Assembly (NCBI RefSeq): GCF_014217545.1 | Contig: NZ_CP043178.1 | Span: forward strand, 3,782,001 to 3,846,000 | Reading direction: 5' to 3' | DNA from: Pseudarthrobacter sp. NBSH8 | Lineage (GTDB): Bacteria > Actinomycetota > Actinomycetes > Actinomycetales > Micrococcaceae | Length of the DNA stretch: 64,000 bases | Shown here: piece after piece, positions 17,107 to 26,474 of the stretch | Layout: each line of letters starts with the position of its first letter | Position numbering within the stretch: the stretch's first letter is position 1 | Program-made: the position numbers and the translations under genes | Notes under the pieces: model-generated | What the model was told of the DNA's origin: nothing | Databases searched by the model: none | What the model saw: only the letters and a program-made list of their open reading frames with translations

Positions 17107-18710
17107 TTGCCTCCTCCGTCTTTCAGTGCCACCGAGGGAACCTGCGTGTCCTCGCCCAGAACGGCCTGGATGTAGGCGGATCTGTCCAGCATCTCGTGGG
17201 CGGCCTGGTCCGAGACTGTGAACAGCGGGCCGGCGAAGACCGTCAGTGACACTCCCAGAGCCACCAGGCCCAGCGTTGAACCCACCATGGTCCGGGGCAG
17301 CAGCGTGACGTTCTTGCGGCCGGCCCGGCTGCCGGTGTCCGAATCCTCGGGCGCAGCCAGCAAGACGGGGTCCGGGTGCTCGGCGTCCGAGGGCTTGCGC
17401 CAGAACGCGCGGTTCCAGACCCGTGCGACTGCCAGCAGGGTCAGGAGGCTGGTGACCACGCCGCCGATCACCAGGGCGTAGGCCAGCGGGGTGCCCAGTT
17501 CGATGCCCGCCTGGATGAGCCCCACCTTCCCCAGGAACCCGGAGAACGGCGGGATCCCGGCCAGGTTCATGGCGGGTATAAAGAACAGCAGGGCCAGCAT
17601 GGGTGACAGCTTGGCCAGGCCTGCCAACCTGTCCACGGAGGAGCTGCCGCCACGGCGTTCGATCAGGCCCGCGACCAGGAAAAGGCTGGTCTGAATGGTG
17701 ATGTGGTGGGCCACGTAGAACACGGCGGCGCCCAGCCCGGCCACCGAGGACATAGCCAGCCCAAACACCATGTAGCCGATGTGGCTCACCAGGGTGAAGG
17801 ACAACAGACGTTTGATGTCGCTCTGCGCCAAGGCGCCAAGGATTCCCACCACCATGGTCAGCAGCGCCGCCACCATCAGCGGAGTGTTCAGGCTGTCCCC
17901 CGGGAAGAGCAGTGTCTCCGTGCGCACCATCGCGTAGACCCCGACTTTGGTCAGCAGGCCGGCGAATACCGCGGTGACCGGCGCGGGCGCCGTGGGGTAG
18001 GAGTCAGGCAGCCAGAAGGAGAGCGGGAACACGGCCGCCTTGATGCCGAAGGCCACCAGGAGCATCACGTGCAGCAGGGTCCGGGTTCCCCCGTCCAGGT
18101 CCGCCAGCTTGATGGCGAGGTCGGCCATGTTCACGGTTCCGGTGGCGCCGTAGACCATGGCGATGGAGATCAGGAACAGCACCGAGGACACCACGGAGAC
18201 CACCACGTAAGTGACACCGGCGCGGATGCGCGGGCCGGTTCCGCCCAACGTCATCAGCACATAGCTTGCCGTCAGCAGGATCTCGAAACCGACGTACAGG
18301 TTGAACAGGTCGCCGGACAGGAACGCGTTGGAGACCCCGGCCACCAGGATCAGGTAGGTGGGGTGGAAGATCGACACCGGCGCGTCGTGGTCGCCGTCGG
18401 CCATGCCCTGCCCGGTGGCATAGACCAGCACGGCGAGGCTGATAGCCGACGACACCACGAGCATGAGGGACGAGAACTGGTCCACCACCATCGTGATGCC
18501 CCACGGCGGCAGCCAGCCACCGATGTTCACGGCGGCGGTTCCGCCGTCCCACACGGAGCCCAACAGCAGGCACTCCAGCAGGAGCGTCAGGGACAGCACC
18601 CCGATGCTCACCGCGCGCTGGGCGCGGGAGTGCCGGATCAGGAGGAAGGCCAGGGCAGCACCGAGGATGGGAAGAACGACGGCGAGCGGGGCAAAGCTTG
18701 CGATGTTCAC
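17103..18710 (-). CDS. mnhD: Mrp Na+/H+ antiporter subunit D
   Basis: 535 residues of the NuoM/MrpD proton-channel family with about 14 membrane segments. The key glutamate region FNLYVGFEILLTASYVLM and the lysine-bearing LVAFGIKAAVFPLSFWLP are visible, together with LAQSDIKRLLSFTLVSHIGY. A cytoplasmic extension with DAEHPDPVLLAAPEDSD lies before the last segments. The start overlaps the mnhC stop by four bases. Confidence 0.95.
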   Translation of the reverse strand: MNIASFAPLAVVLPILGAALAFLLIRHSRAQRAVSIGVLSLTLLLECLLLGSVWDGGTAAVNIGGWLPPWGITMVVDQFSSLMLVVSSAISLAVLVYATGQGMADGDHDAPVSIFHPTYLILVAGVSNAFLSGDLFNLYVGFEILLTASYVLMTLGGTGPRIRAGVTYVVVSVVSSVLFLISIAMVYGATGTVNMADLAIKLADLDGGTRTLLHVMLLVAFGIKAAVFPLSFWLPDSYPTAPAPVTAVFAGLLTKVGVYAMVRTETLLFPGDSLNTPLMVAALLTMVVGILGALAQSDIKRLLSFTLVSHIGYMVFGLAMSSVAGLGAAVFYVAHHITIQTSLFLVAGLIERRGGSSSVDRLAGLAKLSPMLALLFFIPAMNLAGIPPFSGFLGKVGLIQAGIELGTPLAYALVIGGVVTSLLTLLAVARVWNRAFWRKPSDAEHPDPVLLAAPEDSDTGSRAGRKNVTLLPRTMVGSTLGLVALGVSLTVFAGPLFTVSDQAAHEMLDRSAYIQAVLGEDTQVPSVALKDGGGK

Positions 18711-19300
18711 TTCACACCTCCTTCGGGACCAGGGGTTACGTTCTGCGAGCCGGGTTGCTCTTCAGCGGCGGCATCCGCGGCAGGAAGCTCCTTGGCCCCG
18801 ACCGTGACGGAACCGCTGGACGCTTCCGGGCCGTCCGCCGTCCGGGGGTGGTCTGAGACGGCGCCCCCGTCGCCGCCCAGCATGGTCAGGGGAAACTCGG
18901 ACGTTTCGGCTGGGACGGGGGCATCATCCTCGGCATCGAAGCGGGGCGTCTCGGCGACGCGGAGGTCCTCGACGTCGTCCTGGATCTCATCCTGGCGGGC
19001 CAGGACCCAAGTGCGGTAAATGATGCCGAGCATAAAGGCCGTCACTGCGAAGGAGATCACGATCGACGTGAGAATCAGTGCCTGCGGAAGGGGGTCCGAG
19101 TACTCGTGGGCGGCGGTGTCCTTGTTGTACAGCGGCGCCAGTCCGGCATAGCCGCCGGTGGCCAGGATCAGCAGGTTGGTGGCGTTGGCCAGCAGCATCA
19201 GTCCCAGCAGCACCCGGGTGAGGCTGCGTTCCAGGATCAGGTAGATGCCGCACGCATACAGGGCACCCATGACGGTCAGCAGGGTCAGGTTGACGCTCAT
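18707..19300 (-). CDS. mnhC: Mrp Na+/H+ antiporter subunit C, with long acidic tail
   Basis: 197 residues. The first 112 or so form the normal NuoK/MrpC unit (GIYLILERSLTRVLLGLMLL, NATNLLILATGG, DPLPQALILTSIVISFAVTA). The remaining 85 are hydrophilic and acidic with Pro, Ala and Ser, and are absent from most MrpC proteins of about 110-125 residues. The tail is predicted to be cytoplasmic and disordered. Overlaps with mnhA and mnhD are four bases each. Confidence 0.93.
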   Translation of the reverse strand: MSVNLTLLTVMGALYACGIYLILERSLTRVLLGLMLLANATNLLILATGGYAGLAPLYNKDTAAHEYSDPLPQALILTSIVISFAVTAFMLGIIYRTWVLARQDEIQDDVEDLRVAETPRFDAEDDAPVPAETSEFPLTMLGGDGGAVSDHPRTADGPEASSGSVTVGAKELPAADAAAEEQPGSQNVTPGPEGGVK

Positions 19301-22300
19301 GCTTGGTCCGTCGCGGCGGTTCCGGCGGGGACGCCCACGGGCTCCTGCACCGGGGCAGCGGCAGGGTCGTGGTCGGTTGGCAGGTCTTCGGCAGGAGCAG
19401 TCCGCTGCTCTTCGAAGTGTTCGTCGATCTCGGAGCCCAAGCTGCGCAGAACGTCCAGCACCAGGCCGATCACCACGATATACACGCCGATGTCGAAGAT
19501 GGTGGACGTGACGAACTTGATGTCCCCGAACACCGGAAGCCAGAGTTCAATGATGGCGGTCTGAAATACCTGGCCGCCCAGCAGCAGCGGCACCACACCG
19601 GAGGCGGCCGCCGTAGCGAGCCCGATCCCCAGCAGCGTCCCGGCGCCGACGGGGGTGGCCTCGCGCAGTTCGAACCGGCCACCGGCCAGGTACCGGATGG
19701 CCAAGGCAAGTCCGGCAGTCAAGCCGCCGGCGAATCCGCCGCCGGGCAGGCTGTGGCCGGCCAGAAGGAGGTAGAGCGAGAAGATGATCAGGGAGTGGAA
19801 GGTCAGCCGCGTGACCACTTCAAAGATAATGGAGCGCCGCTCCGGTGCCAGGGTGCGTCCCGCCACGATCCAGGCGTCCCGGGCGGAGGCTGCGAATTTG
19901 CGGCTGATGGCCAGAGCTGCTGCGTCCCGCGACCCGGGAACCACCGCAACCTGGCGGCCAACGCTGCCCTCGGCAATGGTGTCAGGGACCCTGCTCCGGT
20001 CTCCACGGTCGCGGACGAAGATAAGGCTGGCCACACCTGTGGCGGCCAGGGCCAGGACGGATATTTCACCGAAGGTGTCCCACGCGCGGATGTCCACCAG
20101 CGTCACGTTGACGATGTTCAGACCGCCGCCGCCTTCATAGGCGAGGCGGGGGAATTCCAAGGACACCGGGGCGGCCACCCGGGCGCCCATGGCGTGGATG
20201 GCGGCGAAGACCATGGTGATTCCGAAAGCCACCCCAATGATCACACGGACCACCCGGTACTTGCCGCCGGTGCGGTCGCGGAGTTCGGCGGGCAGGCTGC
20301 GCATGGCCAGAACGAAGGCCACCAGGATGATGGTTTCCACAAGGACCTGCGTCAGGGCCAGATCCGGTGCGCCCTGGAGCGCGAACATCAGGGCGATCCC
20401 GTACCCGGACACTGCCACCATCAGCACAGCGAGGAACCGTTTGTTGGCCTTAACCGCGGCCAACGCGCCGATCACAATCCCCGCGCCGACCACCGGCTGC
20501 AGCGGCGAGTAGGGGTCGATGAAATAAAGGTTCGCAGGGAGCGGCTTGCCCGCCAGCAGCATGGCCGTCAGCGGCAGGACGAATGCCACCGTGAGGATAA
20601 CGGCGAGGTAGAAGTACAGGGAACCACGCTGCGTGCGGCCCGTGATCCAGACGGCGGTGTCATCCAGGGCACCGATGGTGAGCTGGTAGATGCGGTCGCC
20701 GTCGATCCAGCTGGGCACGCGGGACTGCGCGCGGGCCACCAGGGTTCGTCCGAAGTACATCGCCTGGCCCAGCGCGAACGTTAGGGCGGTCAGTCCCAGG
20801 GATGCTGTGAAACCGTGCCACAGCGCAAGGTGGCCTGCCTGCTCGGCCGGGGTGCCGGCGTCGGACGCGGTGGAGGCGAACAGCGCCGCGTAGGGCTGGA
20901 CCCAGGCGTCCACCGGCGCCGGCCAGAGGCCATAGACGATGCTCAGGAGGCTGAGGAGCGCCGGGGCCGCCAGGAAGGAAGGCTTGACCGGCTTGAACGT
21001 GGTCAGCTCAATACCCGGTTTCACCGCGAACGCTCCCCACATGAAGCGGGCACTGTAGGCGAACGTGAGAATGGACCCAATGACGATGCCCACGAGGACC
21101 ACCATGCTCCAGGCCTCGCCGTCGGATGCGTGGTGGACAAAGGCTTCCAGGACTGATTCCTTGGCCACGAACCCTGCGAGCAGAGGGACACCGGCCATCG
21201 AGGCGGCACCGATGCCGGCCACAATTCCGAGCGCCCGCGACGACCGGAATACGCCGGACAGCTGGCGGACATCGCGGGTCCCCGCCTGCTGGTCGATGAT
21301 GCCTACCACCAGGAAGAGGGTGGCCTTGAAAAGTCCGTGGGCGAGGAGCATCGCGAGCCCTGCGAGAGCTGCATCCGGCGTGCCCAGGCCCGCCACCATC
21401 GTCAGGAACCCCAGCTGGCTGACGGTGCCGTAGGCCAGGATGAGTTTGATGTCGGTCTGCCGTAGAGCCCGGTAGCCGCCTACCAGCATGGTGGCCAGGC
21501 CGAGCCCCAGCACGATGATCTGCCAGTACGTGGCGTCGGAAAACCCCGGGGCGAGCCGCGCCACCAGGTAGATCCCGGCCTTTACCATCGCCGCGGCGTG
21601 GAGGTATGCGCTCACCGGGGTGGGAGCCGCCATGGCTCCGGGAAGCCAGAAGTGGAAGGGAACCAGGGCGGACTTACTGATGGCGCCCGTCAGGATAAGT
21701 ACGACGGCGGCAGCAACGGTTGCGCCCGAAGGTCCGCTCACCAGGGTGGGTGCCTGCGCCAGAATCGCCGAAATCCGGTAGGTGCCGGCGCTGTGCCCCA
21801 GCATGATCAGCCCCACCAGCATGGCCAGCCCGCCCGCGGTGGTGACCATCAGGGCCTGCAGCGCCGAACGCCGGGCCGCCAGCCTGGTGCGGGCGAAGCC
21901 GATCAGCAGGTAGGACAGGATGGTGGTGAGTTCCCAGAATATGAACATCAGGAGAAGATCGTCGGCTATCACCAGGCCGAACATCACTCCGGCGAAGGCG
22001 AGGAACTGGGCGGCGAATCCACCCAGATCCCGGTCTTCGGGGCTGAAATACCGGGCGCAATAGACGAGCACCAAGGCGCCGACGCCCAGGATCAGGAGCG
22101 ACATCACCCAGGCAAGGGGATCGAGCCGGAAGGCGAGTTCAAGGTCCAGCCCGGGAATCCACGGGAAGACCTCTGAGACCGCGCCGGCGTCCGAGTACAC
22201 GCCCGCGTGCTGGAACAGCAGCCAGGCAAAGGATGCAGCGGGCACAGCCGCCAGCGCGTAGAAAGCGTTCCGGCCCCAGACCCTGAAGAGAAACGGCGCC

Positions 22301-22341
22301 ACGGCGGCCACCGCAAAGTGCACGGCAAGAACTGTGATCAC
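19297..22341 (-). CDS. mnhA: Mrp Na+/H+ antiporter subunit A fused with subunit B
   Basis: 1014 residues, GTG start with a CGGAGA site seven bases upstream. The N-terminal NuoL-like half carries FIFWELTTILSYLLIGF and SKSALVPFHFWLPGAM. A middle MbhD/MbhE-like region contains GAPDLALTQVLVETIILVAF. The C-terminal MrpB domain has SLYLLLAGHSLPGGGFAGGL and ends in a soluble acidic tail. This large A/B form is common in actinobacteria and explains why no separate mnhB exists here. As first gene of the operon it sets expression of the whole complex, which supports sodium and alkali tolerance. Confidence 0.95.
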   Translation of the reverse strand: MITVLAVHFAVAAVAPFLFRVWGRNAFYALAAVPAASFAWLLFQHAGVYSDAGAVSEVFPWIPGLDLELAFRLDPLAWVMSLLILGVGALVLVYCARYFSPEDRDLGGFAAQFLAFAGVMFGLVIADDLLLMFIFWELTTILSYLLIGFARTRLAARRSALQALMVTTAGGLAMLVGLIMLGHSAGTYRISAILAQAPTLVSGPSGATVAAAVVLILTGAISKSALVPFHFWLPGAMAAPTPVSAYLHAAAMVKAGIYLVARLAPGFSDATYWQIIVLGLGLATMLVGGYRALRQTDIKLILAYGTVSQLGFLTMVAGLGTPDAALAGLAMLLAHGLFKATLFLVVGIIDQQAGTRDVRQLSGVFRSSRALGIVAGIGAASMAGVPLLAGFVAKESVLEAFVHHASDGEAWSMVVLVGIVIGSILTFAYSARFMWGAFAVKPGIELTTFKPVKPSFLAAPALLSLLSIVYGLWPAPVDAWVQPYAALFASTASDAGTPAEQAGHLALWHGFTASLGLTALTFALGQAMYFGRTLVARAQSRVPSWIDGDRIYQLTIGALDDTAVWITGRTQRGSLYFYLAVILTVAFVLPLTAMLLAGKPLPANLYFIDPYSPLQPVVGAGIVIGALAAVKANKRFLAVLMVAVSGYGIALMFALQGAPDLALTQVLVETIILVAFVLAMRSLPAELRDRTGGKYRVVRVIIGVAFGITMVFAAIHAMGARVAAPVSLEFPRLAYEGGGGLNIVNVTLVDIRAWDTFGEISVLALAATGVASLIFVRDRGDRSRVPDTIAEGSVGRQVAVVPGSRDAAALAISRKFAASARDAWIVAGRTLAPERRSIIFEVVTRLTFHSLIIFSLYLLLAGHSLPGGGFAGGLTAGLALAIRYLAGGRFELREATPVGAGTLLGIGLATAAASGVVPLLLGGQVFQTAIIELWLPVFGDIKFVTSTIFDIGVYIVVIGLVLDVLRSLGSEIDEHFEEQRTAPAEDLPTDHDPAAAPVQEPVGVPAGTAATDQA

Positions 22342-22374
22342 TGGTATCTCCGCAATGTCAGGGATTCGATTGTC

Positions 22375-22446
22375 AAAAAGTCAGGGCAGGCGGTTCATGT
22401 GTCAGGTTCGGTGGCCACAGTTTATCAAGGCAGCCCTGACGCTTTT
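22375..22446. other. Inverted repeat in the mnhA / UMF1 divergent promoter region
   Basis: GTCAGGGC (22380-22387) and GCCCTGAC (22433-22440) are perfect inverse copies, each with an A-run or T-run on the outer side, separated by 45 bases. The site lies in the 195-base gap between two divergent genes, so it may be a regulatory element; no specific regulator is suggested. Confidence 0.4.
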
Positions 22447-22536
22447 CCCCGGACAAGACCACGCCTCCCCGGAATTTCCCCGGTGCCCGGCGTATCACCA
22501 CCGCCCTGTTCGCCACGGGCGGATACGATTCAGGCT

Positions 22537-23940
22537 ATGAACACCGCCAGCGCTCCTGAGGCCATACAGCCGTCATCGGAACTCGCGTCCGGAACCCAGT
22601 CCACCAGCAAGGGCCGGGTGCTCGCCTGGGCCGCCTGGGACTGGGGTTCGGCGGCCTTCAACGCGGTCATGACCACCTTCGTCTTCACCGTCTACCTCAC
22701 CTCCAACGCCTTCGGTGGCGAAGACCAGGCTTCTGCCGTTCTTGGCAGTGCACTGGCCATTGCGGGGATCGCCATCGCGCTGCTCGCTCCGGTGACCGGG
22801 CAGCGCTCGGACAACGGAGGCCGCCGGAAGCTGTGGCTTGGGGTCAACACGGCCGCCGTGGCCATCCTGACGGGCCTGTGCTTCTTTGTGTTCCCTCGGC
22901 CGGAGTTCCTGCTGCTGGGCGTTTCTCTCATCGCGCTGGGGAATGTGTTTTTTGAGTTCGCCGGCGTCAACTACAACGCCATGTTGGCCCAGATCTCCAC
23001 GCCGAAAAACATCGGCAAGGTCAGCGGATTCGGCTGGGGCATGGGCTACCTGGGCGGCATTGTGGCATTGCTGATTGTGCTGCAGCTCTTTGTGCAGCCA
23101 AGCTTCGACTGGTTCGGCGCCTCCACCGAGGACAGCCTGAACATCCGGCTGGTAGCTGTGTTCTCCGCCCTGTGGTTCTTCATCTTCGCCCTGCCGGTGC
23201 TGTTCGCTGTCCCTGAACTCCCGCGGCCGGAGCGGGCCCAACCCCTGAATTTCGTGGCCTCCTACGGCCTGCTGATCCGCCGGATCAAGGCAATCTATGC
23301 CACCAGCCCGCACACCATCTATTTCCTCCTGGCCAGCGCCGTCTTCCGCGACGGCCTCGCGGCCGTGTTCACGTTCGGCGGCATCATCGCGGCCGGCACG
23401 TTCGGCTTCGAATTATCCGAAGTCATCTTCTTCGCCATCTTCGGGAACGTGGTGGCGGCCGTGGGGGCGGTCATCGGCGGGTTCCTGGACGACAGGGTGG
23501 GGCCCAAGGCCGTCATTGTGGGTTCCCTCGTGGGGCTGCTGATCGCCGGGACCATGATCCTGGTCCTCGGCAACGGGGACTACATTTTCTTTGGCACGGC
23601 GTGGGCAGGCAGCACTACGTTCTGGGTCTTCGGACTGTTCCTGTGCCTGTTTGTGGGGCCCGCCCAGTCCTCGTCGCGGGCTTACCTGGCCCGGCTGGCA
23701 CCCCACGGTGAGTCCGGCGAACTGTTCGGCCTCTACGCCACCACCGGCCGCGCCGTCAGCTTCCTGGCTCCGGCGCTGTTCACCCTGTGCATCGTGCTGG
23801 CCACTCCGCTGGTGGCGCCCGGCGAGGCCCAGCGCTGGGGCATACTCGGCATCATGGTGGTGCTGCTCGCCGGCCTGCTGGTTCTGCTCCCGGTGAAGTC
23901 GCCGGCCAAGACCGCCATCGCCGTCGTTCCCGTCTCCTAG
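22537..23940 (+). CDS. MFS transporter, UMF1 (Atg22-like) family
   Basis: 467 residues with about 12 membrane segments. The opening AWAAWDWGSAAFNAVMTTFVFTVY and the block EFAGVNYNAMLAQISTP, followed by SGFGWGMGYLGG, are diagnostic of the UMF1 branch of the major facilitator superfamily. Substrates of bacterial members are unknown; the eukaryotic relatives are vacuolar amino-acid effluxers. The ATG at 22537 begins a serine/proline-rich N-terminal tail of about 30 residues. Readings that start further upstream cross the intergenic region and are rejected. Confidence 0.88.
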   Translation: MNTASAPEAIQPSSELASGTQSTSKGRVLAWAAWDWGSAAFNAVMTTFVFTVYLTSNAFGGEDQASAVLGSALAIAGIAIALLAPVTGQRSDNGGRRKLWLGVNTAAVAILTGLCFFVFPRPEFLLLGVSLIALGNVFFEFAGVNYNAMLAQISTPKNIGKVSGFGWGMGYLGGIVALLIVLQLFVQPSFDWFGASTEDSLNIRLVAVFSALWFFIFALPVLFAVPELPRPERAQPLNFVASYGLLIRRIKAIYATSPHTIYFLLASAVFRDGLAAVFTFGGIIAAGTFGFELSEVIFFAIFGNVVAAVGAVIGGFLDDRVGPKAVIVGSLVGLLIAGTMILVLGNGDYIFFGTAWAGSTTFWVFGLFLCLFVGPAQSSSRAYLARLAPHGESGELFGLYATTGRAVSFLAPALFTLCIVLATPLVAPGEAQRWGILGIMVVLLAGLLVLLPVKSPAKTAIAVVPVS

Positions 23941-24033
23941 CACCAACGGATACTTAGGCCCCGCTCCCTGGACGCCCGCGCCGCCCTGCGCGCACCCACC
24001 CGAAATCCGTTTGTGGAGACTAGGCTGGGTTGT

Positions 24034-24516
24034 ATGAACGTGGACGAGACTGACCTCCCCGGCCTGGGCCGTCGGAAGGACTTCATGACGGCTTCCGGCC
24101 GCCGCATCGGCGTCGTGGAGCTGCGGGAGGGCATGATGGAACTCATCGTTTCCACCTGGGACGATCCTGACACCTGCCAGGCGTCAATCCCCCTGACCGG
24201 TGATGAGGCCGCTGCCCTGGGCAACCTCCTGGGCGGGCAGCACCTGGCCATGAAACTGAGTGAGGAGCACAAGGAGATTCCGGGCATCGTGACCCGGCAG
24301 TTCTCCATCGCTCCGGAATCCCCGTTCCAGAACCAGCCCATGGGGAAGGCCTGCATCCGCACCCGTTGCGGCGTCTCGATCGTGGCGATCATGCGTGAAG
24401 GCGAGGTGCTCCCGTCACCGGGTCCCGACGTCGTCCTTCACTCCGGTGACCTCCTGGTCGCAGTGGGAACGCAAGAAGGCCTCGATTCGGCGGCCGACAT
24501 CCTGCGCAACGGCTGA
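24034..24516 (+). CDS. KhtT-like regulatory subunit of a K+/H+ antiporter (RCK_C domain)
   Basis: 160 residues. The N-terminus NVDETDLPGLGRRKDF followed by GRRIGVVELREGMMEL fits the KhtT N-terminal domain. The C-terminal part is a TrkA-C/RCK_C domain (IVAIMREGEVLPSPGPD, VVLHSGDLLVAVGTQEGL). It is expected to gate the antiporter encoded five bases downstream in response to pH, ions or nucleotides. The ATG at 24034 was chosen over a GTG seven codons earlier because homologous proteins start there. Confidence 0.87.
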   Translation: MNVDETDLPGLGRRKDFMTASGRRIGVVELREGMMELIVSTWDDPDTCQASIPLTGDEAAALGNLLGGQHLAMKLSEEHKEIPGIVTRQFSIAPESPFQNQPMGKACIRTRCGVSIVAIMREGEVLPSPGPDVVLHSGDLLVAVGTQEGLDSAADILRNG

Positions 24517-24521
24517 GCGCC

Positions 24522-25703
24522 ATGGACCCGCTGGCCCTGACCCTCATTGAACTGGGGGCCGTTGTGTTCTGCCTTGGCCTCCTGGCCAGGCTGGCCGGAC
24601 GGATCGGAATGTCACCCATCCCGCTTTACCTCGTTGGCGGACTCGCCTTCGGCGCAGGCGGCGTGGTCAAGCTCGAAGGCATGCAAGAATTCGCACATCT
24701 CTCCGGCGAAATCGGCGTGATCCTGCTGCTGCTTATGCTCGGTTTGGAATATACGGCTGCCGAGCTTTTCACCGGTCTGCGCAAGTCTTGGCAGGCCGGT
24801 GTTCTTGACCTGGTGCTGAATTTCGTTCCCGGTGCGGCACTGGCGCTGCTGCTTGGCTGGGGCCTGGTAGGCGCAATGGTCATGGGCGGTGTCACGTATA
24901 TATCGTCCTCCGGGATCGCGGCAAAGGTCATCACGGACCTTGGCCGGATCGGTAACCGCGAGACTCCCGTGGTGCTGTCCATCCTGGTGTTCGAGGACCT
25001 GGCCATGGCCGTGTACCTGCCCATCCTCACTGCAACCCTCTCCGGCGTGGGCTTCCTGGGCGGTCTCACCACAGTGGGGATCTCCCTGGCAGTGGTCACC
25101 GTGGTGTTGATGGTGGCGCTCCGCCACGGCCACCGGGTGTCCCAGGCCGTGCACAGCGAAAATTCCGAGGTTTTCCTGCTCAATCTCCTCGGCGCTGCAC
25201 TGCTGGTGGCTGGCGTCGCGTCCGCCCTGCAGGTTTCAGCGGCAGTGGGCGCGTTTATGCTGGGCATCGCCATCTCGGGGGCTACCGCCCACAGCGCCAC
25301 CCGGATCCTGGAACCGCTGCGGGACCTCTTTGCAGCCATCTTCTTTGTGGCCTTCGGGCTCAACACAGACCCGGCCACCATCCCGCCGGTGTTCGGCTGG
25401 GCCCTGCTCCTGGCGGTCATCACGGCCATTACCAAGATGCTCACAGGGATCTGGGCCGCCAAGCGGGCCGGCATTGCCCGTCCGGGGCGCTTCCGTGCCG
25501 GCGCCGCACTGATTGCCCGCGGCGAGTTCTCCATCGTGATCGCCGGACTGGCCGTGGCGTCAGGCGTGGTCCCGGACGACCTCGCCGCCCTGGCAACCGC
25601 CTACGTGCTGATCATGGCCATCCTCGGGCCGCTGGCAGCGCGCTATGTGGAGCCGGCACTGAAGGCCTTCGGCGGGCCGGTTCGGTTGGCCGCAAAGGCA
25701 TAG
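24522..25703 (+). CDS. Monovalent cation:proton antiporter-2 family protein (KhtU/KefB-like)
   Basis: 393 residues with about 12 membrane segments. The CPA2 core is visible: LSGEIGVILLLLMLGLEY, YISSSGIAAKVITDLGR, NRETPVVLSILVFEDLAMA and VSAAVGAFMLGIAISG, plus ALIARGEFSIVIAGLAVAS. Together with the KhtT-like gene it forms the KhtTU type K+(NH4+)/H+ antiporter. Unlike KefB or KefC it has no C-terminal KTN domain, which agrees with regulation in trans by the small upstream protein. Confidence 0.9.
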   Translation: MDPLALTLIELGAVVFCLGLLARLAGRIGMSPIPLYLVGGLAFGAGGVVKLEGMQEFAHLSGEIGVILLLLMLGLEYTAAELFTGLRKSWQAGVLDLVLNFVPGAALALLLGWGLVGAMVMGGVTYISSSGIAAKVITDLGRIGNRETPVVLSILVFEDLAMAVYLPILTATLSGVGFLGGLTTVGISLAVVTVVLMVALRHGHRVSQAVHSENSEVFLLNLLGAALLVAGVASALQVSAAVGAFMLGIAISGATAHSATRILEPLRDLFAAIFFVAFGLNTDPATIPPVFGWALLLAVITAITKMLTGIWAAKRAGIARPGRFRAGAALIARGEFSIVIAGLAVASGVVPDDLAALATAYVLIMAILGPLAARYVEPALKAFGGPVRLAAKA

Positions 25704-25766
25704 GCCACGGGCCTAATCACGCACCCCGGGGGATCTCACCCCTCACCAACCTCTCGCTGACGCGGC

Positions 25767-26342
25767 TCAGACCTCGGTGCGGTGGAAGTTCAGGTGGCTG
25801 CGGCTGGCTGTTGGCCCGCGCTGGCCCTGGTAGCGGTTGCCGTATTCGCCCGAACCGTAAGGAAACTCAGCAGCCGAGGTCAGCCGGAAGAAGCACAGCT
25901 GGCCGATCTTCATACCAGGCCAGAGCTTGATGGGCAGCGTGGCCATGTTGGAGAGCTCCAACGTGACGTGGCCGGAAAACCCCGGATCAATGAACCCCGC
26001 CGTGGAGTGCGTCAGCAGGCCCAGGCGGCCCAGGGAGGACTTGCCTTCCAACCGCGCAGCAATATCGTCCGGCAACGTGACGGTCTCGTACGTGGAGCCC
26101 AGCACGAACTCACCGGGGTGCAGGATGAACGGCTCTCCGCTCTCCACTTCCACCAGCCGGGTCAGCTCGGGCTGCTCTTCCGCTGGGTCGATATGCGCGT
26201 ACTTGTGGTTGTCGAAGAGTCGGAAAAACCGGTCGATCCGGACGTCCACGGACGACGGCTGGACCATCTCGGGATCGTACGGTTCGAGGACGATCCGTTG
26301 GGAGTTTAGTTCGGCACGAATGTCGCGGTCAGAGATCAGCAC
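25767..26342 (-). CDS. dcd: dCTP deaminase (probably bifunctional, dUMP-forming)
   Basis: 191 residues, GTG start. The Dcd signatures [40 protein letters not shown] and [14 protein letters not shown] are present, including the catalytic Glu region (VTLELSN) and the trimer-lid tail [11 protein letters not shown]. Actinobacterial Dcd proteins of this length, as shown for Mycobacterium, combine dCTP deamination with dUTP hydrolysis, so a dUMP-forming enzyme is likely; that second activity is inferred. Confidence 0.95.
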   Translation of the reverse strand: MLISDRDIRAELNSQRIVLEPYDPEMVQPSSVDVRIDRFFRLFDNHKYAHIDPAEEQPELTRLVEVESGEPFILHPGEFVLGSTYETVTLPDDIAARLEGKSSLGRLGLLTHSTAGFIDPGFSGHVTLELSNMATLPIKLWPGMKIGQLCFFRLTSAAEFPYGSGEYGNRYQGQRGPTASRSHLNFHRTEV

Positions 26343-26474
26343 CGTCCCAAATTACTATGCGTTGTCCACAGCGCACACTTTTTCGTTGTTGCTGTCGCCT
26401 TCTGGGGCTAATGTTGCCTCAGAATGACACCGCCGGATGGTCTCCCCGGTTGGTACAGCTGAACTGATCTGGGG

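Noticed and set aside
19303..20784. Gly/His/Asp-rich open frame opposite mnhA
   Set aside because: Typical antisense shadow of a membrane protein gene in high-GC DNA.
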